Part shown: positions 23,909-34,539 of the stretch, piece by piece
Position numbering within the stretch: position 1 is the first letter of the stretch
Layout of the letters: each line of letters starts with the position of its first letter
Assembly: GCF_000715075.1 (NCBI RefSeq)
Contig: NC_134084.1
Coordinates: 96,824,411 to 96,888,410 of the forward strand
Length of the DNA: 64,000 bases
From: Nicotiana tabacum
Lineage: Eukaryota; Streptophyta; Magnoliopsida; Solanales; Solanaceae
Reading direction: 5' to 3'
Notes under the pieces: generated by a model
What the model was told of the DNA's origin: nothing
Database searches by the model: none
Seen by the model: only the letters and a program-made list of their open reading frames with translations
Position numbers and translations under genes: made by a program

Positions 23909-24066
23909 TTAGGGTTTTCTTCTCCTTTTTTTTATTTTGTGTTGTTTGTAAGATAATAGGGGTGTTGGGTTATGGACTGGGTCGACCCAGTTCGAAATGG
24001 ACTGGGTCGTTTGGGAAGATTGGGCCATTTTTTGGGCCTGTGGCTTTAAATCGAAGAAGAGGCCCA
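23909..24066 (-). promoter_or_regulatory. TGGGCC boxes, 16-bp palindrome and telo-box in LTR1
   Basis: In sense order these are TGGGCC-type boxes at 24061-24066, 24033-24038 and 24021-24026 (either strand), the perfect palindrome ACTGGGTCGACCCAGT at 23976-23991, and AAACCCTAA (telo-box) at 23909-23917. Site II (TGGGCC/T) plus telo-box is the known arrangement of plant ribosomal-protein and cell-cycle gene promoters. Whether it works here is inference. Confidence 0.6.
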
Positions 24067-24509
24067 ATTTCGACTTTCTTTATATTTTCGCTCTCTTTTC
24101 TTCTTTTATTTTCTAAAACTAAAGTATAAAAATACTTAACTTATTATTAAGAACTAAATTAAGTTATAAAAGCGCAAATTAACTCCCAATAACAATTAAC
24201 GTATAATTAAGTAATAATTAAGCATAAAATTATATATTTGGACATTAAATGCTAAAAATGCAAACGATGCCTATTTTTGTAAATTTTTATTTTTTGTAAA
24301 ACAAACTTAATTACTAACAATTGTAGAATTAAATCCTACATGCAAAATGCGACATATTTTTGTATTTTTAATAATTTAACAAATAAACATGCATAGACAA
24401 ACATACAAATAGTTACACAAAATATCACAAAATATCACAAAAATTGCACACCAAGAAAAATTATTTTATCGGAGTAATTCTCATATAGGGCAAAAATCAC
24501 GTGCTTACA

Positions 24510-24524
24510 GCTGCCCCTCTTTGC
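24510..24524 (-). other. Polypurine tract of int1
   Basis: The minus strand reads CAAAGAGGGGCAGC directly before the LTR start. A small hairpin (CACGAA, 24532-24537, with TTCGTG, 24543-24548) lies just outside it. Confidence 0.75.
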
Positions 24525-24642
24525 CCGAAGACACGAAGGGTTTTCGTGCAAAGATAAAGCGAGCGATTTTTGCCCATCCGAGTACTCCGTGTGAAGCATT
24601 TTTTTGAAAAAGATTTGACCGAACCTTTGCTTCAAAGGTTTC

Positions 24643-24681
24643 CTACATATCCTGGGCTAAACAGGAATCAGGTCAATGTAG
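24643..24681. other. Two-stem motif, class D (int1)
   Basis: Outer stem CTACAT (24643-24648) with ATGTAG (24676-24681). Inner stem CCTG (24651-24654) with CAGG (24662-24665). AATCA follows the inner stem. Confidence 0.75.
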
Positions 24682-25003
24682 TTCGGGAAGTTTTGGTAGC
24701 TGGGACTACCGTGGGACTGCAATGTTACTGTTGTTGCATGCTATTACTACTGCTTACCGACCTCCTTGTTACACCGTGCTTAAAAGAAAACAAGAAGCTA
24801 GGCTAGACTGCAATTTTTCTTGTTGCCTTGCTTTCTTGTCTGCATGCATTTCTTCCGGTGCTTTTCTTCTTTTGACACATGTACTTGAGTTTGTACTGTG
24901 ACCTCTTGTTGCAACCTTCTGTTTTTCGGTGCCGGGGAATTTTATTGTTTCTTGCTGGGGATTCCTATTGTAACCCTCTGTTTTATTATCCTCTGACTTG
25001 ATC

Positions 25004-26060
25004 TTGAAATGTATGCCTCTGTTGTATGGGCGGGCTCCCAACTTCAATACTTGAAAATTAAAGACTGAGATGTATTCCTATGTTATATGGGCGGGCTCCC
25101 AACTTCAACACTTGAAATGAAAAGACTGAAATGTATGCCTCTGTTATCTAGGCGGGCTCCCAACTTCAACGCTTGAAATGTAAAGACTGAAATGTATGCC
25201 TCTGTTATCTAGGCGGGCTCCCAACTTCAACGCTTGAAATGTAAAGACTGAAATGTATGCCTCTGTTATTTGGGCGGGCTCCCAACTTCAACGCTTGAAA
25301 TATAAAGACTGAAATATATGCCTCCGTTATCTGGGCGGGCTCCCAACTTCAACACTTGAAATGAAAAGACTGAAATGTATGCCTCTGTTCTATGGGCGGG
25401 CTCCCAACTTCAACACTTGAAATGAAAAGACTGAAATGTATGTCTCTGTTATCTGGGCGGGCTTCCAACTTCAACGCTTGAAATGTAAAGACTGAAATGT
25501 ATGCCTCTGTTATCTGGGCGGGCTCCCAACTTCAACGCTTGAAATGTAAAGACTGAAATGTATGCCTCCGTTATCTGGGCGGGCTCCCAACTTCAACACT
25601 TGAAATTAAAAGACTGAAATGTATGCCTCTGTTATCTAGGCGGGCTACCAACTTCAACGCTTGAAATGTAAAGACTGAAATGTATGCCTCCGTTATCTGG
25701 GCGGGCTCCCAACTTCAACACTTGAAATTAAAAGACTGAAATGTATGCCTCTGTTCTATGGGCGGGCTCCCAACTTCAACACTTGAAATGAAAAGACTGA
25801 AATGTATGCCTCTGTTCTATGGGCGGGCTCCCAACTTCAACACTTGAAATGAAAAGACTGAAATGTATGCCTCTGTTATCTGGGCGGGCTCCCAACTTCA
25901 ACGCTTGAAATGTAAAGACTGAAATGTATGCCTCTGTTATCTGGGCGGGCTCCCAACTTCAACGCTTGAAATGTAAAAACTAAAATGTATGCCTCCGTTA
26001 TCTGGGCGGGCTCCCAACTTCAACACTTGAAATTAAAAGACTGAAATGTATGCCTCTGTT
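25004..26060. repeat. 61-bp minisatellite in int1, 17 units
   Basis: The unit contains ATGTATGCCTCTGTTATCTG, then GGCGGGCTCCCAACTTCAAC and GCTTGAAATGTAAAGACTGA. Each unit has the small dyad TTCAA-NNN-TTGAA. Units fall into linked variant classes: the CGC loop goes with TGTAAA, and the CAC loop with TGAAAA or TTAAAA. Confidence 0.92.
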
Positions 26061-26228
26061 CTCCAGGCGGACTCCTGATTGCTAAATTTGAAATGGAATG
26101 TCTCTATTCTCCAGGCGGACTCCTGATTGCTAAATTTAAAATTGAATGTCTCTATTCTCCAGGCGGACTCCTGATTGCTAAATTTGAAATTGAATGTCTC
26201 TATTCTCCAGGCGGACTCCTGATTTCAT
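26061..26228. repeat. 48-bp minisatellite in int1, about 4 units
   Basis: Units start CTCCAGGCGGACTCCTGATT and continue GCTAAATTTGAAATTGAATG plus TCTCTATT. The GGCGG.CTCC core suggests shared origin with the 61-bp unit. Confidence 0.88.
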
Positions 26229-26232
26229 CAAC

Positions 26233-26560
26233 AACTTAGGAGGAAATGCCTCTCCTATGGGTAAAAACAAACTTAGGAGGAAATGCATCTCCTATGGGTC
26301 AAACTAAACTTAGGAGGAAATGCATCTCCTATGGGTCAAAGTAAACTTAGGAGGAAATGCATCTCCTATGAGTCAAAGTAAACTTAGGAGGAAATGCATC
26401 TCCTATGGGTAAAACTAAACTTAGGAGGAAATGCCTCTCCTATGGGTGAAACAAACTTAGGAGGAAATGCCTCTACTATTGGTTCAACAACAACTTAGGA
26501 GGAAATGCCTCTCCTATAGGTAAAAACAAACTTATGAGGAAATGCATCTCCAATGGGTGA
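26233..26560. repeat. 36-37-bp minisatellite in int1, 9 units
   Basis: Unit AACTTAGGAGGAAATGCATC followed by TCCTATGGGT and a short A-rich spacer. TAGGAG and CTCCTA form a dyad in each unit. A single loop base (C, A or G before TCTCCT) varies. Confidence 0.9.
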
Positions 26561-26613
26561 ACCATTTCCTTCTTCCTGAATTATTTTCTTACCTGTGTTG
26601 TCTTCCCTCGAAA

Positions 26614-26743
26614 CTGCTGGAGATTATTTTGATGGGGATGACTTTTCCTTTTCTTCCTTACCCACTCTGGGTTGCCCGAAACTCTGTCGAGGATGCTTCT
26701 ACATCTCGATGATCCACTGGGGATAATACTACTGTGGATAACT
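26614..26743. repeat. Segment repeated inverted at 28517-28646
   Basis: It begins CTGCTGGAGATTATTTTGAT and includes CCCACTCTGGGTTGCCCGAA. The reverse complement lies 1.8 kb to the right, beside the primer site. Uninverted equivalents exist in int3 (about 44247) and int4 (about 55791). Confidence 0.85.
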
Positions 26744-28516
26744 CTGCTGAGTAAATATGTTATCTTACTCCTTCCAAAATTACTTCCTTTTGAGTAGGTG
26801 TTTCATTCCTCTGCAAGCTACTTCCCCCTTTTTCTTTTTTCTCTTTCTTTTTTTTCTTTCTTTTTTTTTCTTTCTTTTTTTTTTACATAGCTTCTTCCTT
26901 CGAAGACTACCTTCCTTACGACTCGTTTTGCCTTTCCCCGAAAGGAACCGCCGAGGATACCGATTTTCACTAAACTTGTGTTGGACTCCTCGAGACTATT
27001 GGGGATAACACTGTTGGGGAATTATTTACTTACCTGTTGGGGGATAAAATGTTATCAGCTGTGGATAACACTGCTGGGGGATTCTAATTCTTTCAGAACT
27101 AGTGCTTCACTCTTCGAAAGGCTGTTGGGAATGATACTGGCCCTTTGCTTTTCTGAGCACAAGATTCATCCCTTTGTTCTGTCTGCTGGGGAACAACTTC
27201 CTCCATTGAAACTTATTATGTTGGGGGCAACACTGGTTCAGAGACCACTTTCCTTGAAACTGGTGTTATATTTATTCTTTCCCAAATGGGTACCTGACTT
27301 CCAGAAAATTTTCTAAATGGAAGGAAAATTTTCTGCCCCAGTTTTGATGATATCCCTTGTGGCATGCATTTCTGGCATCAATGCCATTTTCTTTACCTGT
27401 TTCAAATCAAACAAAATTTGTTAGTTTAAAACGTGGTGGTTGGTTGTGATACTCCTACTGGGATGGTTTTCCCTTTCTCCTTCCTTGTTGTGTGTTCCAC
27501 AACTTGTTGAGGATGATATTATTTGCTGGGGACAATCCCTTTCTGCTGGGGATATCCCTCTTCTTTCGTGGCATGGCTCAGAAACTTGCATTTTCCCGAC
27601 CTTTTAGTCTCGCATGAATTTCCCAAATCATGCTCACTGCTCTCCTTGCTTTGTCTACGGGTCTCGGCCTTGAGGTTTATGACCTTTGGTTTTTGGCAAG
27701 GAAATCCCTCTTGACACTCGTCAGTCCTTTTGTCAATCTCCTTTTGCTGGAGATATCTTTCTTGTCACTGGCCTCGCGTTTGTTCCTTGCTGACTATACC
27801 ACTTGGATGTATTAGTCAGATCTCATCTTGGAAAGCTGATGGCCTATTCTCACTTGTTCTGACCAAACAGACTCTACTGGGGAATTTTTCTATGAAAGGA
27901 AAAGATAAAAGGGAACAGAATAAAAAGACAAAGGAAAAAGAAGACTCTTTAACAAATGAAACTATAAATAAAAACCTATCAAACGCAGATACCGACTCTA
28001 ATGGTCATGACATGCACATATGGCATATCCTCCACTGTCAATCATCTTTCAAGATCTTCAATTGGCAATTCCCCATCTGATTCTCAATCTTATTCGACTT
28101 GTAGTGCCCAAAGGGTTTTCACTATCAAGTCTCTCTTATTTTGGTTTTTCTCTCAGCTTTCATCGCCTTATGGTGTCCGTGCAGATTTTCACCGATAAGA
28201 CTCTCTCATTTGTATCACTTCCCAGCTGGGGATTTGGAGTGTTGCCGGTATGACTCTCTCTGCTGGAGATTAGAGTCCTTTCTGCTGTGGAACAGAATGT
28301 TATGTTCGCCGGTAAGACTCTCATTTGTCTGACTTGGCATCTTTTGTAGACTGATCAGAAGGTCTTTCTTTGGACTGTAATGTGGGTTTTGGATAGGCTA
28401 GAAAGAAAGGGTATTAAAGGATAAAAAATGCATCGATTTTGGGTTATTAATTACAACCTTCGGAACTAGATTTATTTACAACAAACGCAACCTTTGCCCC
28501 AGTTTCTTGCTTGGGG

Positions 28517-28646
28517 AGTTATCCACAGCAGTGTTATCTCCAGTGGATCATCTAGATGTAGAAGCATCCTCGACAGAGTTTCGGGCAACCCAGAGTGGGT
28601 AAAGAAGAAAAGGAAAAATCATCCCCATCAAAATAATCCCCAGCAG
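28517..28646. repeat. Inverted copy of 26614-26743, overlapping the primer site
   Basis: The match runs into the first bases of the primer site (CTGCTGG on the minus strand). The junction with normal int1 sequence is right after CAGTTTCTTGCTTGGGG. Confidence 0.85.
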
Positions 28647-28654
28647 AGTCGCCA
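28638..28654 (-). other. Primer binding site of int1
   Basis: The minus strand reads TGGCGACTCTGCTGGGG, four bases from the end of LTR2. This is the primer-site type I associate with Ogre/Tat elements (tRNA-Arg). The tRNA assignment is from memory of the family. Confidence 0.75.
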
Positions 28655-30200
28655 GAGCTGTCACACCTCCTTTTTCAGCCCCCGCGAGGGTACAAGGAGT
28701 TTTTTCCAATTAAAGGACAATCGAAACGGGATTTATTTATTTATTTCAGAGTCGCCACTTGGGAGATTTAGGGTGTCCCAAGTCACCAATTTAATCCCGA
28801 ATCGAGAAAAATATTCGACTTTCCAAATGAAGTCTGCGAACAAGAAATTCTAAGTAAGGAATTCTGTTGACCCGAGGGAAGGTGTTAGGCACCCCCGAAT
28901 CCCGTGGTTCTAGCACGGTCGCTTAAACCGTTGTAATGACTAAAATATCTGATTTTAATACATGTTAAAAAAACTATAGTGCAATTTTAACTTTCAAACG
29001 CTTTTATTGTTATTATTATTTTTATAGAGAATTGCAACATCGTGAAAATATATCTCGAACCACGTCACATCAATGTACCCGTGGTTATCGGCATATTTCG
29101 ACTCTGTTGAGATTTGGATTTGGGTTACATAAATGCACACCCATATTTAAGAAAATAATTTGTTAAACACGCGCCTAGAGCGACTAGCGTATTGTTATTT
29201 TGGGAAAGGCCGTAAAATTTCACTAGACGGCCAAACCCGATGTTCTAAATAATTAATACATACATTTGTGAGGGCCCAACAATTAGTGAATTTTATTGGG
29301 CAAGGCTCATCTCATTTTATTTTTAAAAAAAAGACAGTCCTAAAATGCCTACATTTTTTATTGAAATTTGTCTCTACAAAATAAAGGAGAAATATCTTAA
29401 TTTATTTACATGTTATTACCTAGTTACATTATACTAGACATGTTCTCAGTTTGTCAAAATAAAAAAAATATAGCAATTCTAATTTTAATCCTAGACCGTT
29501 TACATGCTAAAATTAACCAATATTATTAAACAATATTTCTACCAACTTCCTACTAGATGGCCTATTCGTTTAATTTTTGAATCGACGGAATTACTACACC
29601 ATTTATTTATTTTTAGGCAATAGATGTAGATAGTTCATTTGTTAAGCTATCGTCGAATGTTCCACTATATGTATTAAATATCTACATGATTCTGATTTTT
29701 TGCAAGCTAAATAATTTATACATACAAATAAAATCCAGAATATAATTAAATAAAATTCAGAATTTCAACTCTTCATTTTTTCGTATTCATGCTTCATATT
29801 TCAGATTACAATAACCAGCGTGTCAGTTGTGTACTTGATATTGGAAGCAAAAGAAAATGAAGATGAGAATCAACAGCAGTAATAACAATACAGCACAGCA
29901 GCAACAATCCAGCAACAGTAATAACCCAGGAACAGAGTTTGCAAACCGGTGGAATATTAATCCCAAAAAAAAACTTCAAGCTTTGATGACACAACAACAA
30001 TTAATGTTAATTTCAAACAATGAAAGAAAGAAGAATATTTTTTTTAGTTTTTTTTTTAATTTGAAAGTTTAAATAATTTTTCGGAATTTTCTCTCTCTTA
30101 AATGTTCAGCCCTTTTTTCTCTCTCTTATTCTCTTTCTGTCAGAATTTTTCCTCTCTATCTGTATTCTGTTCTGTCCGTCGTCTATTCTCAAGACCTCTA

Positions 30201-30206
30201 CTTATA
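30201..30206 (-). promoter_or_regulatory. TATA box of LTR2
   Basis: Minus strand GGGATATAAGTAGAGGTC, collinear with LTR3-LTR5. Confidence 0.6.
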
Positions 30207-31455
30207 TCCCATCCCATAAATCTTTTAATCAATTAAAATCAACCCATTTTCTCTACCAAACCTATTATCTTCTCACTCATCCCCATTACATTAAATAAAT
30301 ATATCACGCCACCCCATTATATTTTGTCCCTCATGCTTCACTAAACAAATACAAGATTCCTCCCCACTAAATTTTGTCTTGTCCCCCCTTTATATTAAAC
30401 AACTATATCAAAACCCACCCCATTACATTTTGTCCCCCATGCTTAACATAAAGAATTACAAAATGTTCAATTACCAAACTATCCCTCCGACCTTATTGCA
30501 ATTACTATTTTACCCCTGAACGTACTACAAATTACCAAACTACCCCCATCAGCTATAACAATCAATTAATCAAACTTAACCAAAATATAGACAATATGAT
30601 CAATTTCTAACAATGTTCAAACAACAAATCACATGAACATGATTTCTTCAACATTTCAACAACAAATCACATGAACACAAATTGAACAACAAAGAACAAC
30701 TAAAATTTGATTGAACAATATTTTTAGCAACAAACAAACCTACTTTCAGATTCAATAACCACAACAACAACAAACAAATATATTCAGATTTCTAAATTCA
30801 ATGATCATTTAAACTTAAAATTAAATCTAACAACATTACAACCAACAATTCCTATATTAAACTTAAACAAGATTATGAGACAAATTCAAGAAATAATCAT
30901 AAATGATAAACAAGAAATCAAACTATACAAATTTCGGATTCAAGATCAACCAAACAAAGTATGAACATGAATGAAAATATTCAATAACAATAACAAACAA
31001 ACTTTGTTCAAACTTCGAATTAAACTTAAACAAAACAAATAAATATATTCAAATCACTAATCTTCAAATAATCAATTAATCTTTCTTAATTAAATCCAAC
31101 AAAAAATTATAACAAAGATACATGATCCAAAAATTAAAATCAAAACATAACTTCACATTAAATCACTGAATTAAAACCAACTTCAAAAAATGAATACGAA
31201 TTAAATCTATATTAACAACAAACAATGGATTTAAACGATTTAAACTAACACCTTTCTACATTAAAACTAAATCCTTTTAAAATTAATAAAACAAACTGAA
31301 AATAATTAAATTGAATCTTCAACTTAAATCTAACAACAATATAATTAAACTAACAATTTTTATCTAAAAACAAATAAGAAAAACAAAGCAAACTTATGCT
31401 AATTCAAAATCTAAAAATATCAAACAAATTATGGACGAAATAGAACTTAGAACAA

Positions 31456-32198
31456 CTAACCGTGAATGACCAATGACGAACATCGAACGGATTTTAAACG
31501 AACCCAATCAAAACTTTGACAGAAACTTCGCCGGACTTTAACCGGAATGCTTTGCTTTTCTTCCGTGTGTGTGCGTGTAGTTGTGGAAGTTGCTATGGTG
31601 AGCAGCAGCAGCACTTGGACGTGAAGAAGACGCAACAACTGGGGTCTGTTTAGATGTAGCGAAAAAGGAAACAGTTTGGACGTGAAGAAGACGCAGCAGT
31701 TGGAGATTTTCGATGGAGAAGATGAAGGCAAAAAACAGCAGCAGCGGCAAGCATGTTTGGTGAAGGTCGACGAGCTGTTCGTCGTCGATGGAGCAGTGGA
31801 AACGCAGCAACAATGGAGGACAAAAAGCAGCAGCAATAGAGGACAAAAAATAGTAGCAATGGCGAAGAGAAAAGGACGCAGCAACAGCGACATGGATGAC
31901 GCAGAAACAGCTGCGACAATGGTCGTTTGGACGCGACGAAGATGGTGTAGCTGCTGGGAGTCATTGCTGCTCGTCATGGATGCTCGTTCATGGCTGCTTG
32001 GGGCTGTTTGAGGTCGTCCATGACTGGACGTGGTGAAGAAGACGACGAAGAAACAAGGGGGGGGGGGGGACAACCATGGATGTCGAAGTTTGAAGGTGGT
32101 CGTTTGGTTTTAATGGCGGACGGGGGTCGTTTTCCATACCCGCGAGGGGTTGTGCGTGTGTGCGAAGGTGAGGCAGAGGGGGAAAGGGTAGCTGCCAT
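31456..32198 (-). other. Ser-rich open frames in U3 of LTR2, coding status doubtful
   Basis: The first ATG after the telo-box (32198) opens 74 codons rich in Ser, Pro and Thr. A 205-codon frame starts further on, at 32073. Several frames are open at once. It occupies the same place as the frames in LTR1 and LTR3-LTR5 but has different sequence. Confidence 0.3.
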
Positions 32199-32260
32199 GG
32201 TTGCTTGCTTGAAGCTTGAGGAAGAAGAAGAAAGAAAGAGGGGGGCGGATCTCTTAGTTT

Positions 32261-32420
32261 TTAGGGTTTTCTTGGTTTTTTTTTGTTTTGTTTTGTTTTA
32301 TGAAAAATGAAAGAAAAGGGGGTTTGGGTCTCTTTGGGTTATGGACTGGGTCGACCCAGTTCGAAATGAACTGGGTCGTTTGGGAAGATTGGGTCATTTT
32401 TTGGGCCTGTGGCTTGAAAT
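32261..32420 (-). promoter_or_regulatory. TGGGCC box, palindrome and telo-box in LTR2
   Basis: Telo-box AAACCCTAA on the minus strand at 32261-32269; palindrome ACTGGGTCGACCCAGT at 32345-32360; TGGGCC just beyond it. The TGGGCC nearest the palindrome in LTR1 is TGGGTC here. Confidence 0.6.
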
Positions 32421-33013
32421 CGAAGAAGAGGCCCAATTCCGACTTTCTTTATATTTTTGCTCTCTTTTCTTCTTTTATTTTTCTAAAACTAAATTATAAA
32501 AATACTTAACTTATTATTAAGAACTAAATTAAGTTATAAAAGCGAAAATTAACTCCCAATAACAATTAACGCACAATTAAGTAATAATTAAGCATAAAAT
32601 TGTATATTTGGACATTAAATGCTAAAAATGCAAACGATGCCTATTTTTGTAATTTTTATTTTTTGTAAAACAAACTTAATTACTAACAATTGTAGAATTA
32701 AATCCTACATGCAAAATGCGACATATTTTTGTATTTTTATTAATTTAACAAATAAATATGCACAGATAAATACAAATAATTATTCAAAAATATCACAAAA
32801 TTGCACACCAAGAAAAATTATTTTATTTTTGAATTTTTGGGAGTAATTCTCATATAGGGCAAAAATCACGTGCTTACAGCTGGCCCTCTTTTCCCGAAGA
32901 CACGAAGGGTTTTCGTGCAAAGATAAAGCGAGCGATTTTTGCCCATCCGAGTACTCCGTATGAAGCATTTTTTTTTGAAAAAGATTTGACCGAACCTTTG
33001 CTTCAGAGGTTTC

Positions 33014-33052
33014 CTACATATCCTGGGCTAAACAGGAATCAGGTCAATGTAG
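33014..33052. other. Two-stem motif, class D (int2)
   Basis: Same as the int1 copy: CTACAT (33014-33019) pairs with ATGTAG (33047-33052), and the inner CCTG/CAGG stem is present. Confidence 0.75.
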
Positions 33053-33335
33053 TTCGGGAAGTTTTTGGTAGCTGGGACTACCGTGGGACTGCAATGTTAC
33101 TGTTGTTGCATGCTATTACTACTGCTTACCGATCTCCTAGTTACACCGTGCTTAAAAGAAAACAAGAAGCTAGGCTAGACTGCAATTTGTTCTTGTTGCC
33201 TTGCTTTCCTGTCTGTTTGCGTTTCTTCCGGTGCTTTTCTTCCGATGCTTTTCTTCCTTTTGACACATGCACTTGAGTTTGTGCTTGGGATTCCTGTTGT
33301 AACCCTCTGTTTTATTGTCCTCTGACTTGATCTTG

Positions 33336-34215
33336 AAATGTATGCCTCTGTTGTATGGGCGGGCTCCCAACTTCAATACTTGAAAATTAATACTGAAATG
33401 TATTCCTCTGTTATATGGGCGGGCTCCCAACTTCAACACTTTAAAAGTAAAGACTGAAATGTATTCCTCTGTTATATGGGCGGGCTCCCAACTTCAACAC
33501 TTGAAATGTAAAGACTGAAATGTATTCCTATGTTATATGGGCGGGCTCCCAACTTCAACGCTCGAAATATAAAGACTGAAATGTATGCCTCTATTATATG
33601 GGCGGGCTCCCAACTTCAACGCTTGAAATGTAAAGACTGAAATGTATGCCTCTGTTATCTGGGCGGGCTCCCAACTTCAACGCTTGAAATGTAAAGACTG
33701 AAATGTATGCCTCTGTTATCTGGGCGGGCTCCCAACTTCAACGCTTGAAATGTAAAGACTGAAATGTATGCCTCTGTTATCTGGGCGGGCTCCCAACTTC
33801 AACGCTTGAAATGTAAAGACTGAAATGTATGCCTCTGTTATCTGGGCGGGCTCCCAACTTCAACGCTTGAAATGTAAAGACTGAAATGTATGCCTCTGTT
33901 ATCTGGGCGGGCTCCCAACTTCAACGCTTGAAATGTAAAGACTGAAATGTATTGCCTCTGTTCTATGGGCGGGCTCCCAACTTCAACACTTGAAATGAAA
34001 AGACTGAAATGTATGCCTCTGTTCTATGGGCGGACTCCCAACTTCAACACTTGAAATGTATTCCTCTGTTATATGGGCGGGCTCCCAACTTCAACGCTTG
34101 AAATGTAAAGACTGAAATGTATTCCTCTGTTATATGGGCGGGCTCCCAACTTCAACGCTTGAAATGTAATACTGAATGTATTCCTCTGTTATATGGGCGG
34201 GCTCCCAACTTCAAC
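33336..34215. repeat. 61-bp minisatellite in int2, 15 units
   Basis: The same unit as in int1. The central six or seven units are almost identical (CGC loop type), indicating recent local expansion. It is followed to 34480 by four loose GGCGGGCTCCTGACTTC units. Confidence 0.92.
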
Positions 34216-34539
34216 AACAACTTTGAAAATAAAATGCCATTCCTTTCTTTAGGTTGGCGAGATTTCAACAACTTTTAAAAATAAAATGTCTTTCCTTTCT
34301 TCAGGCGGGCTCCTGACTTCAGCAACAATTTTGAAAAATAAAACGCCTTTCCTCTCTTCAGGCGGGCTCCTGACTTCAACCAACAAATCGCCATTTTGTT
34401 CTTCAGGGGGGCTCCTGACTACTTAAAATTTGAACTGTATTCCCTTATTCTCTTGGTGGGCTCCTGATTGCTGGGGATAATACCACTGGGGAAGTCTCCT
34501 TTCTTCCCCTCCTTCAAATTCAATTTTTTTCTTTTTTTT

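Larger units (their letters stand above)
20363..24509 (-). mobile_element. LTR1 of the large non-autonomous retrotransposon (4147 bp)
   Basis: In sense orientation it starts TGTAAGCACGTGATTTTTG (at 24509) and ends GGTGTGACA (at 20363), giving TG...CA ends. The polypurine tract of int1 adjoins its start, so it is a 3' LTR. Its other end abuts the broken gag-like frame, with no primer site, and is the only outer boundary of the cluster visible here. Sense order: AT-rich start, TGGGCC boxes, palindrome, telo-box, Ser/Ala-rich open frame, T-rich intron-like stretch, direct repeats, TATA box (21911-21918), then R-U5 of about 1.5 kb. In U3 it is a different sequence type from LTR2 and from LTR3-LTR5. 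Confidence 0.85.
24510..28658 (-). mobile_element. int1: non-coding internal domain (4.1 kb)
   Basis: It lies between LTR1 and LTR2, with a polypurine tract at one end and a primer site at the other, so LTR1-int1-LTR2 has the layout of a complete element of about 12.5 kb. There is no gag, protease, RT or integrase in any frame. It carries one structured motif, three minisatellites and a segment dense in GCTGGGGAT words (26560-28500). Compared with int3 it lacks about 3 kb at the primer-site end. A 130-bp inverted copy of its own interior replaces that part. Confidence 0.8.
28659..32878 (-). mobile_element. LTR2 (4220 bp)
   Basis: Ends and order of parts are as in LTR1. Its first 1.4 kb (plus coordinates) is nearly identical to LTR4, while its U3 open-frame block (about 31450-32240) is its own type. 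It is the 5' LTR of int1 and, from its polypurine side, the 3' LTR of int2, which makes the cluster tandem. It lacks the short CCCAAAATCTGATTT piece near the TATA box that LTR3-LTR5 have. Confidence 0.85.

Noticed and set aside
20363..24509. Plus-strand orientation for the large LTRs
   Set aside because: TG...CA ends fit both ways, but only the minus orientation gives a purine tract before the LTR, a tRNA-like primer site after it, and a TATA box at a sensible place.
25004..26560. Regular repeats that might suggest a CRISPR array
   Set aside because: Units are directly joined copies of one sequence (61, 48 or 36-37 bp), without unique spacers, in plant DNA. They are minisatellites.
26233..26560. 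TAGGAGG followed by ATG-like words resembling ribosome binding sites
   Set aside because: The motif is part of a 36-37-bp tandem unit in a eukaryotic non-coding domain.
26757..28332. Several plus-strand openings of 60-119 codons in int1
   Set aside because: Antisense to the element, not conserved between int1, int2, int3 and int4, and of low-complexity composition.
31456..32073. 205-codon Ser-rich frame in LTR2 as a real protein
   Set aside because: Several frames on both strands are open because of CAG/GAC-rich composition. The sequence is not shared with LTR1 or LTR3, so I list it only as a doubtful frame.
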